Shown: positions 7,922 through 15,366 of the stretch, piece after piece
Numbering within the stretch: position 1 is the stretch's first letter
How the letters are laid out: each line of letters opens with the position of its first letter
DNA from: Nostocales cyanobacterium LEGE 11386
Lineage (GTDB): Bacteria; Cyanobacteriota; Cyanobacteriia; Cyanobacteriales; Nostocaceae
DNA: 33,764 bases
Direction of reading: 5' to 3'
Assembly (NCBI GenBank): GCA_015207155.1
Contig: JADEXK010000019.1
Location: 50,438-84,201 of the forward strand
The notes under the pieces: model-generated
What the model was told of the DNA's origin: nothing
The model's input: only the letters and a program-made list of their open reading frames with translations
Database searches by the model: none
Translations under genes and position numbers: made by a program

Positions 7922-7957
7922 GGTTATTTTATGAATTCAAATTCATAAAATAACCAT
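7920..7957. promoter_or_regulatory. Perfect 38-base palindrome: probable TetR operator
   Basis: ATGGTTATTTTATGAATT (7920-7937), two bases, then its exact complement AATTCATAAAATAACCAT (7940-7957). It overlaps the tetR start codon and lies where the promoter should be. On the minus strand TTGATT and TATTTT 16 bases apart could be weak -35 and -10 elements running into it. Binding here would give autorepression. Confidence 0.75.
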
Positions 7958-8015
7958 CAACTACTTTTAATCAAAAGTCAAGTAAATAAAATTTGAGACG
8001 TTGCGTACTAACTTT

Positions 8016-8203
8016 ACGTGAGTTCGACAAATATCAAAAACCCCTCTCCAAACCTCTCCCCTGCCAGGAGGAGCCACTGCGTTGCCGCGTTGTAGCAAGT
8101 GGCGTAGAGGCTTTGAAACCTTGATTTTTAGTTCAAAACCAGGGATATTTTTGCCCCTCTAAGTGTCGGAGAGGGGTTGGGGTGAGGTTCATCGAACTCA
8201 CGT
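8016..8203. mobile_element. MITE-like element 1 (188 bases) with 7-base target duplication
   Basis: Terminal inverted repeats ACGTGAGTTCGA (8016-8027) and TCGAACTCACGT (8192-8203) match perfectly over 12 bases. The element is flanked on both sides by the direct repeat TAACTTT (8009-8015 and 8204-8210), as left by transposition. Inside are further complementary tracts (CCCCTCTCC near the left, GGAGAGGGG near the right) and a nested GCCACT...AGTGGC palindrome. There is no transposase gene, so it would need one supplied in trans. Confidence 0.8.
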
Positions 8204-8230
8204 TAACTTTGCTTACCCATTTAAAAATAT

Positions 8231-8343
8231 GGCGTTGCTGAATCATGGGATGAAATTTGATGTATTAAAATCTTAAACTCTTGATTCTCTCTGCGCCTTT
8301 GCGCCTCTGCGTGAGATAAATCATCCCGCAATTATGCAACGCC
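8231..8343. mobile_element. MITE-like element 2 (113 bases) with 8-base target duplication
   Basis: The left end GGCGTTGCTGAATCATGGGA and the right end GCGGGATGA-type complement (ATCCCGCAATTATGCAACGCC region) form an imperfect inverted repeat of about 23 bases, perfect over the outer 8 (GGCGTTGC/GCAACGCC). AAAAATAT flanks it directly on both sides (8223-8230 and 8344-8351). The middle contains a CTCTGCGCCTTTGCGCC repeat. No coding capacity. It lies 27 bases after element 1. Confidence 0.75.
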
Positions 8344-8704
8344 AAAAATATTAAATTTTGTAAACAAGTTTCTTTTTAAGAATAAATTGCAATAAAGTGA
8401 TTTTAGATGCTCAACAATTGGTTATTAGCTTCAACAAGTTTGGCAACAATCTCGTCAAATTTCCGTGGAGAGCAAAACTTGCACAAAACTAATTATTTGC
8501 CGTTAATTACACCTAAAACTTCTGCTGATGATGTTTGTATGCGTGCAGTACTGATTTAATTTCAAAATCAGGTTTTAAGCTTCTTTACCGAGGGTAAAAA
8601 GGTTAAATCGAGTCTATCCAACTTACGTCAACACAGCATTTAACTGCTGGAGCTATACACTAATTAATTGAGTATTATTAGCAACAAATACCAACTACTA
8701 GGCA
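8344..8704. other. Intergenic leader of the second isiA pair
   Basis: About 360 bases without a gene between MITE-like element 2 and the next isiA. It is AT-rich, with TTAAGAATAAATTGCAATAAAG near 8377 and AATTAATTGAGTATTATTAG near 8664, which are loosely Fur-box-like. No confident promoter could be placed. Confidence 0.4.
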
Positions 8705-9739
8705 ATGCAGACATACGATAATCCCAACGTCAAATACGATTGGTGGGCTGGTAACGCCCGGTTCGCCAACCTCTCTGGCTTATTTATCGGCGCTCACGTA
8801 GCACAAGCGGCGCTAACAACTCTCTGGGCTGGGGCGTTTACATGGTTTGAAATCTCTCGCTATCACCCCGATGTACCAATGGGCGAACAGGGGCTAATTT
8901 TACTACCTCACTTAGCCACCTTGGGCTTTGGTGTAGGTGCAGGTGGTGAAGTTGTAGATACTTACCCTTATTTCGTCATTGGTGCTTTACACTTAATTTC
9001 CTCTGCCGTTTTAGGTGCTGGGGCGCTGTTCCATACCTTCAAAGCTCCGAGAAACTTGAAAGACGCGAAGGGTCAGGCGCGTAAATTTCACTTTGAATGG
9101 GACGACCCCAAACAACTCGGCTTAATTTTAGGACACCACCTACTATTTTTAGGCGTAGCAGCTTTGTTGCTAGTAGGAAAAGCCATGTTTTGGGGAGGAA
9201 TTTACGACACCACAATTCATGATGTCCGGGTGGTGACAGAACCAACGTTAAACCCCTTTGTCATCTATGGCTATCAAACCCACTTTGCCAGCGTTGACAA
9301 CTTAGAAGATTTAGTTGGTGGTCATATTTATGTAGGTTTCTTACTAATTGGTGGCGGTATTTGGCACATCATTCAAGAGCCTTTTGCTTGGGCGAAAAAG
9401 CTATTAATTTTCTCCGGTGAAGCGATTCTTTCTTACTCTTTAGGCGGTATTGCTTTAGCGGGATTTGTGGCTGCTTACTTTTGTGCAGTTAATACCTTAG
9501 CTTATCCCGTTGAGTTTTACGGACAGACTTTAGAAGTAAAGCTTGGTGTTAGTCCCTATTTTGCCGACTCAATGAAGTTAGTTAATGGTGGTTATACTTC
9601 GAGAGCATGGCTGGCTAATGCTCATTTCTTCTTGGCATTTTTCTTCTTACAAGGTCATCTGTGGCACGCGCTACGGGCTATTGGTGTTGACTTTAGACAA
9701 GTTGAAAAGTCTTTAAACGCTATTAGTAGCGAGTCTTAA
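8705..9739 (+). CDS. IsiA/Pcb-type chlorophyll-binding protein (third paralogue)
   Basis: A 344-residue CP43'/Pcb family protein with six spans, starting [26 protein letters not shown]. The usual chlorophyll histidines are present: [43 protein letters not shown], and [23 protein letters not shown] at the end. It differs from the first copy by a longer loop between spans 3 and 4 ([20 protein letters not shown]), shared with the next paralogue, so these two form a sub-branch. It probably joins IsiA assemblies around photosystem I under iron or light stress. ATG has only a weak upstream AGG. It is followed by the fourth paralogue after 106 bases. Confidence 0.93.
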   Translation: MQTYDNPNVKYDWWAGNARFANLSGLFIGAHVAQAALTTLWAGAFTWFEISRYHPDVPMGEQGLILLPHLATLGFGVGAGGEVVDTYPYFVIGALHLISSAVLGAGALFHTFKAPRNLKDAKGQARKFHFEWDDPKQLGLILGHHLLFLGVAALLLVGKAMFWGGIYDTTIHDVRVVTEPTLNPFVIYGYQTHFASVDNLEDLVGGHIYVGFLLIGGGIWHIIQEPFAWAKKLLIFSGEAILSYSLGGIALAGFVAAYFCAVNTLAYPVEFYGQTLEVKLGVSPYFADSMKLVNGGYTSRAWLANAHFFLAFFFLQGHLWHALRAIGVDFRQVEKSLNAISSES

Positions 9740-9832
9740 GGTGAGGAGGTGGGAGAGGTTTTTTATGGTCTCTCTTGCCTCTGTTTTTTAACGCAAAGGT
9801 ACGCGAAGTTAGCGCAAAGGATCGCAAAGTTT

Positions 9833-9848
9833 GGAGGTATGAGTTGTG
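9833..9848 (+). promoter_or_regulatory. Ribosome-binding site deciding a GTG start
   Basis: GGAGGT (9833-9838) stands 7 bases before GTG at 9846. The ATG at 9840 is out of frame and meets a stop after seven codons, so the GTG is the start of the fourth isiA paralogue. Confidence 0.75.
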
Positions 9849-10805
9849 ACGGTCTCTATTGAAAAGAGTTTTGCGGCGGATACGAAGTTTTCTTGGTTAG
9901 TTGGGAATGCGCGGTTAACTGATTTGTCGGGTCAATTATTGGGCGCTCATGTTGCTCATGCTGGTTTGATTATGTTTTGGGCGGGAACGACGACTATATC
10001 TGAAGTTATCCGCTTTGTTCCTAACGTACCAATGTATGAGCAGGGAATGACTTTGTTACCTCACTTAGCAACTTTAGGTTGGGGTGTAGGTGTTGGTGGT
10101 GAAGTAGTAGATACTTATCCCTATTTTGTTATTGGGATGTTGCATTTAGTTGCATCTGCTGTATTAGCAGCAGGAGGGCTTTTTCATGTGTTTCGCGCTC
10201 CAGCAATTTTGTACAATGCTGGTGGACAAGTAGCGAAGTTTCACTATGAATGGAACGACCCTAAACAGTTGGGTTTGATTTTAGGTCATCACCTAATCAT
10301 TCTGGGTTTAGGGGCATTTTTATTGGTACTAAAAGCCATGTATTTTGGCGGAATTTATGACCCTAATGTGGGTGATGTTCGCCTGATTAGTAATCCCAAT
10401 TTAAACCCCATGACAATTTTCGGCTACTTAGTTGGTCTGAAAGATGGTGGCTCGAATCTTTTAGGGATGGCTAGTGTTGATAACTTAGAAGATGTGATAG
10501 GTGGTCATATTTGGATTGGCTGCATTCTCATTTTTGGTGGTGTATGGCATATTCTTGTCAGTCCTTTTGATTGGGTAAGACGAATTTTGCCTATCGAAAA
10601 TGGTGAGGAAATTTTGTCTTATAGCTTACTTGGTTTAGCTTTAATGGCTTGGATTTCTGCTGCATTTGTGGGGTATAACACCACAGTTTTCCCCGTTGAA
10701 TTTTACGGCTCGGAACGTCTGGGATTGGCAAATATTCAGTTTTTCATAGGTATCCTGGCTTTCTTAGGTTACGTTTGGCACTCTTGGCGATCGCGCAAGC
10801 GCTGA
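9846..10805 (+). CDS. IsiA/Pcb-type protein with degenerate final span (fourth paralogue)
   Basis: A 319-residue CP43'/Pcb family protein. Spans 1-5 are well kept ([61 protein letters not shown]). The C-terminal part is unusual. After VFPVEFYG about 20-30 residues of the lumenal loop seen in the third paralogue are missing. The last span reads LANIQFFIGILAFLGYVWHSWRSRKR, where the NAHF and GHLWH histidines of the other copies are replaced by Gln and Tyr. Some chlorophyll sites are therefore likely lost, and it may have a specialised place in the ring or be decaying. It starts with GTG. The stop lies inside a dispersed repeat (10798-10818). Confidence 0.9.
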   Translation: MTVSIEKSFAADTKFSWLVGNARLTDLSGQLLGAHVAHAGLIMFWAGTTTISEVIRFVPNVPMYEQGMTLLPHLATLGWGVGVGGEVVDTYPYFVIGMLHLVASAVLAAGGLFHVFRAPAILYNAGGQVAKFHYEWNDPKQLGLILGHHLIILGLGAFLLVLKAMYFGGIYDPNVGDVRLISNPNLNPMTIFGYLVGLKDGGSNLLGMASVDNLEDVIGGHIWIGCILIFGGVWHILVSPFDWVRRILPIENGEEILSYSLLGLALMAWISAAFVGYNTTVFPVEFYGSERLGLANIQFFIGILAFLGYVWHSWRSRKR

Positions 10806-10818
10806 CTTGTCAGTTCGC
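10798..10818. repeat. Dispersed 21-base repeat, copy 1
   Basis: AGCGCTGACTTGTCAGTTCG plus C, containing the small palindrome CTGACTTGTCAG. An identical copy stands at 24881-24901. Here it supplies the TGA stop codon of the fourth isiA paralogue. Confidence 0.75.
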
Positions 10819-10872
10819 GTCAGGTGAATAGCTAATTAATTTTCGCTCAACACTAGCTAAATAATTTCTCAT

Positions 10873-10910
10873 GCCTGCGGTTCACAGTAGTCAACTGTAG
10901 GCCTTTTTTT
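10873..10910 (+). terminator. Rho-independent terminator after the isiA pair
   Basis: GCCTGCGGTT (10873-10882) pairs with AACTGTAGGC (10893-10902) over ten positions including two G-U pairs. A run of seven T (10904-10910) follows. It would end transcripts of the third and fourth isiA genes before the next gene. Confidence 0.75.
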
Positions 10911-10931
10911 GAATTTATTTGAGGATAACTC

Positions 10932-11207
10932 ATGTTAGCTATGATTTTTTGTGCCTTTTGTAGTTGGGCAATTGTAATTTTATCTATTTTGAGTGTTTGG
11001 TTAACCTTGAAAAAAGGGACAAATCATTTAAAACGACTACATGAAATTCCTTGCCATAATTGTGAATATTTCACTAATGACTATCGTCTCAAATGTACAG
11101 TCAACCCAATTCAAGCTTGTTCTGAGCAGGCAATTGGTTGTATGGATTTTGAACCGAAAACTTGTAATTGTAATGCTTCTCAAAAAGGACGGCGCAAATT
11201 TGGATAA
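10932..11207 (+). CDS. Small membrane protein with cysteine cluster
   Basis: A 91-residue protein. Residues 1-27 form one hydrophobic span (MIFCAFCSWAIVILSILSVWLTL) and the rest is a soluble, cysteine-rich tail. Cysteines at about 41, 44, 55, 63, 70, 78 and 80 (PCHNCEYF, LKCTVNP, ACSEQ, GCMDFEPKTCNC) suggest a metal or Fe-S site of CxxC type. GAGGATAACTC before the ATG gives a usable ribosome-binding site. I recognise the CHNC...C...C.DFEP style from small cyanobacterial proteins but know no function. The terminator just upstream separates it from the isiA genes. Confidence 0.8.
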   Translation: MLAMIFCAFCSWAIVILSILSVWLTLKKGTNHLKRLHEIPCHNCEYFTNDYRLKCTVNPIQACSEQAIGCMDFEPKTCNCNASQKGRRKFG

Positions 11208-11289
11208 AGTTTTCTCTTTGTGACTTCTATTTTTGTGTTCTTTGCGTCCTTTGCGGTGAGTTATTGATAAACTTACAATCTAGAGACAT

Positions 11290-11535
11290 ATGAACCAGCG
11301 AACTGATTTCTTATCGGAATTGTGTGATTTTCTCTATCCTCGCAGTCCATATTGTGGAGAGTTTAAACCAGAATATTTGGCTTTTAATGCTAATCTCCAA
11401 GATTTTTCGCAACGCGTGAACTACATTTGCAGTTTACAAACTGGTGGTAAGCTTTCCCCAGAAGAGGCGTATAAACAAATTCAGTTACTTTGGAAACAGT
11501 TAAAACATAGTAAAAAAGACTTGGGAATTAGTTAA
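11290..11535 (+). CDS. DUF7219-like small cyanobacterial protein
   Basis: An 81-residue soluble protein starting MNQRTDFLSELCDFLYPRSPYCGEFKPEYLAFNANLQDFSQRV. The pattern FLYPRSPYxGxFxPExLxFNxNLQEFxxRV belongs to a small cyanobacterial family that I believe is catalogued as DUF7219. The C-terminal half (SPEEAYKQIQLLWKQLKHSKKDLGI) is helical. No function is known. It converges with the three-gene minus-strand cassette and shares only a short ATTCTCTAAAGAGAAT dyad with it between their ends. Confidence 0.8.
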   Translation: MNQRTDFLSELCDFLYPRSPYCGEFKPEYLAFNANLQDFSQRVNYICSLQTGGKLSPEEAYKQIQLLWKQLKHSKKDLGIS

Positions 11536-11582
11536 ATTCTCTAAAGAGAATAATTGCTTAACTTAATTGTTCCAAATTAGTT

Positions 11583-12230
11583 TCATATTAAGCCAGCTTT
11601 GCGAAAACGTGAAAGCAAACCCTGACGAGTGCTGTAATCTTTGTGTATTTGCTGAATACAAGCTTGAAAATCTTTTAACTTACCTTGATATTCGGCTAAG
11701 TCACGTAAATCAATTAGATGACTAATGGCTTGGTCATAAGATTTTGCTTGCTTGAGATCAATCAACTTAAAAACATCTTCCCATACTTTATCTTCTCTAG
11801 GTGCTAGTGCTTCCAGCTTTTGGATTTTTGCTTGTTGAGCGTCAAGTTGTTCTTGCTGCTGACGATATATCTCTTGTTGTTTAGTACTGGCTAACAATTC
11901 CGAGAGTAATCTTTGATGTTTACCAGAACTATTGTCAATTTTCTGGATTGAAAAAAGTTCTCGTAATCTCTTTAATAGCTGCATCCCAACAAGGGCTTCA
12001 CCCTTAACAACTCGCAGTAAAAAATCGTTACGTTCTTCTTCTGATAAAGCTGCTATCCATTCTGCTAACGGTTCAACTTCTTCTTTTTGAGGAACACTAA
12101 CTTGCGCTGCAACTGTAATTAAATCTTCGTTAATTTTAAAAAATTCGGCAAATGTTTTCAGAGCAATCGATAAATTTGGCAAATTTGCAGGAACAGGTGG
12201 TTCTACTAAATCTTCCTCTTCTTCATCCAT
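11583..12230 (-). CDS. Hypothetical protein, apparent C-terminal half of a split gene
   Basis: A 215-residue soluble protein with an acidic N-terminus (MDEEEEDLVEPPVPANLPNLSIALKTFAEFFKI). A Gln-rich coiled-coil stretch lies at about 110-150 (LLASTKQQEIYRQQQEQLDAQQAKIQKLEALA). The C-terminal helical part ends in RFRKAGLI. I recall longer bacterial proteins in which an EPPVPxxLxxLS segment directly follows LYLAWLxAV, which here ends the upstream gene. This therefore looks like the second half of one ancestral gene separated by a frame change. The ATG overlaps the previous stop (ATGGATGA), so coupled translation remains possible. Function unknown. Confidence 0.75.
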   Translation of the reverse strand: MDEEEEDLVEPPVPANLPNLSIALKTFAEFFKINEDLITVAAQVSVPQKEEVEPLAEWIAALSEEERNDFLLRVVKGEALVGMQLLKRLRELFSIQKIDNSSGKHQRLLSELLASTKQQEIYRQQQEQLDAQQAKIQKLEALAPREDKVWEDVFKLIDLKQAKSYDQAISHLIDLRDLAEYQGKLKDFQACIQQIHKDYSTRQGLLSRFRKAGLI

Positions 12231-12693
12231 GACTAGAGACAGCTTTTAACCAAGCAAGATACAAAGCACGAAAATCACCCCGTAGTAGGTCATCGCGTAG
12301 TGATACCAACTTAGATAGCCAACCTTCGCCTTCTATCCAATCTCGGTATTCTTCATCATCGAGGTTGATATTAAGAATTACATGATTGTCAGTAGTGGCT
12401 ACTGAAATTTTATCGGGAAGGCAATAGGATTCTAACAATGACACGTCAACCAGGGATGTTGGCAGGCGAAACATTAATTGTCTAGTGCCCCAGTTTGCCA
12501 TAGACAACATGATGTCAAAGCATTTTTCTAAAACTTGCTGGGGATCACCACGAAAATCACCATAGCTGTAAGTAAAAATTGCTTGATTGGATGTCAGTTG
12601 AACTCGGCTGGACAGGCTTTGAATATAACTTTGTTCTGATGTAGACAGTGGCCGATCCAAGGCCAAAAATTCGTAGTATTGATACTCGCTCAA
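12223..12693 (-). CDS. Hypothetical protein, apparent N-terminal half of a split gene
   Basis: I start this gene at TTG 12693, read as MSEYQYYEFLALDRPLSTSEQ. AGGTG stands 5 bases ahead and the protein then begins at its conserved part. A longer reading from ATG 12777 would overlap the upstream gene by 38 bases. The 156-residue product contains FTYSYGDFRGDPQQVLEKCFDIMLSMANWGTRQLMFRLP, a pattern I recall from long uncharacterised bacterial proteins. It ends LYLAWLKAVSSHG at a TGA exactly where the downstream ORF takes over in another frame. No catalytic motif is recognisable. Confidence 0.7.
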   Translation of the reverse strand: MSEYQYYEFLALDRPLSTSEQSYIQSLSSRVQLTSNQAIFTYSYGDFRGDPQQVLEKCFDIMLSMANWGTRQLMFRLPTSLVDVSLLESYCLPDKISVATTDNHVILNINLDDEEYRDWIEGEGWLSKLVSLRDDLLRGDFRALYLAWLKAVSSHG

Positions 12694-12739
12694 AATAGCA
12701 CCTGCTAATTTTCTAGATATAATTCTTCTATACTTTTCT

Positions 12740-13792
12740 CTAGTCAAAATCTGCGTATTGAGGAGGGCTAGCCCCAACTCGCTTAGTAATTCTGGGATAC
12801 TTGCCTGATGGAGCCTTCTCTACGATGTTCGTAACATCAATCTGATGCCACCAATCATCACCGAAATCAAACCAGTAACCAAACGCATCGTCAATAGATA
12901 AGCCCAGGGAAGCAATTGTAGTATTAGAAACATCCCCTGTAGGCGCTTCTGTCAAATCTAAGCTTGAAGATGCTTGTTTTAAGCCATACCGTCTAGCATT
13001 AGGATCTTGCGGGCCCCTTCCTCCCACTTGAAATTCATACATATGTTCTTCTTCTCGGTCGAATGCTTTGAAGATGATTTTATGCAGATCTGCTAAAGTA
13101 TTACTGCCTTTAATTTCAATGGTTCGAGATACTTCTGAATTTTCAGCAATAAATTCCTCTGTAATGGGGCCGTCAATTAAAAACACATCCAACACGTATA
13201 AGGCATTAGGAGAAATATTAACTGCTTTTTGTTCATGGGGTGATGCTTGCTGTTCATCAATTTCCTCTGATTCACCATTTTCTGGGATGTAAGGAATGAA
13301 GCCCTGTGCATATGCTACTTCCTGAATTTGTCGGGGTGCAGACCTGGCATCTAAGATAAATCCATCAACAGAAATCATCCAAGCTATCGGGTTGTTGTCT
13401 AATTTACTGGGCAGACACCAATTAGGGTCCATCTGATGCATGTCCAGAGTATCTCGTACTTGTTTTGATTTCGCTTGACCAGTGCTGGAACTGACACCAA
13501 ACCACTGGTACAAATCCTTGGCACTAATATGAGGATCTTGAGAAGGATCAAAGAGAAAATTGACCATGCCGATCGCATGAGTAATTCCACAAGCCCAAGT
13601 GTTATCCTTACCTTTACTTAGTGGCGATGGTCTCTTGCGACACAGGGCTGCTGTGGCAAATCGAATCAACTGGCTATATTCATCGTTTAAATGTTGTTTG
13701 GCAAAATCATCTGCGATCGCCACAATGCTATTGAACTTTTCTTGCATCGCATTGGGAACGTTTTCTGATTTCTGAGTTTTAGCCATACTCAT
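12740..13792 (-). CDS. DUF6398 plus pRiA4b ORF-3-like protein
   Basis: A 350-residue protein with two domains. Residues about 10-115 (FNSIVAIADDFAKQHLNDEYSQLIRFATAALCRKRPSPLSKGK, then WACGITHAIGMVNFLFD) match the style of DUF6398, which has a small helical fold. Residues about 195-345 resemble the plasmid pRiA4b ORF-3 family (LADLHKIIFKAFDREEEHMYEFQVGG, FGYWFDFGDDWWHQIDV, YPRITKRVGASPPQ). That family is often found near mobile elements but has no established biochemical role. This is the first gene of the minus-strand cassette with the two following ORFs. ATG at 13792 looks sound. No membrane or secretion signals. Confidence 0.85.
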   Translation of the reverse strand: MSMAKTQKSENVPNAMQEKFNSIVAIADDFAKQHLNDEYSQLIRFATAALCRKRPSPLSKGKDNTWACGITHAIGMVNFLFDPSQDPHISAKDLYQWFGVSSSTGQAKSKQVRDTLDMHQMDPNWCLPSKLDNNPIAWMISVDGFILDARSAPRQIQEVAYAQGFIPYIPENGESEEIDEQQASPHEQKAVNISPNALYVLDVFLIDGPITEEFIAENSEVSRTIEIKGSNTLADLHKIIFKAFDREEEHMYEFQVGGRGPQDPNARRYGLKQASSSLDLTEAPTGDVSNTTIASLGLSIDDAFGYWFDFGDDWWHQIDVTNIVEKAPSGKYPRITKRVGASPPQYADFD

Positions 13793-15148
<1,356 letters not shown>

Positions 15149-15165
15149 TGAATTGGGGGAGTGTA

Positions 15166-15182
15166 CTTCGACTGCGCTCAGT
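15166..15182. repeat. Dispersed CTTCGACTGCGCTCAGT repeat
   Basis: This 17-base sequence matches a dispersed repeat style also seen, inverted and with one base changed, at 22943-22963. It lies in the gap1-pyk gap beside a G-rich AATGGGGGA-type tract. Confidence 0.6.
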
Positions 15183-15246
15183 AACCAGGGAATGGGGGAT
15201 TTTCTTGATGGCAACAGTGAATAAAAAGGAGTGATATGAAACACAG

Positions 15247-15294
15247 GCGAGTTTGAATGTATTAAGCGCGATCGCCTAAAGCATCCAAACTCGC
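15247..15294 (+). promoter_or_regulatory. Long hairpin in the pyruvate kinase leader
   Basis: GCGAGTTTGAATG (15247-15259) pairs with CATCCAAACTCGC (15282-15294) with one mismatch. The 22-base loop carries a HIP1 octamer (GCGATCGC). It sits about 70 bases before the pyk start. No T-run follows, so a regulatory or stabilising structure is as likely as a terminator of gap1. Confidence 0.45.
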
Positions 15295-15366
15295 AGGTTA
15301 TGGGGCTGAATTGCGAATTGCGAATTGCATAAAAGCCCCAGACTATTTTTCAAACCCCTAAACTAT

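Noticed and set aside
11536..11551. Terminator between the convergent genes near 11.55 kb
   Set aside because: ATTCTCTAAAGAGAAT is a perfect dyad but its loop is only two bases and no T-run follows on either strand.
15325..15366. Extended N-terminus of pyruvate kinase from a TTG
   Set aside because: The 14 extra residues have no family match, the region is a GAATTGCGAATTGC repeat, and the ATG at 15367 starts at the conserved motif.
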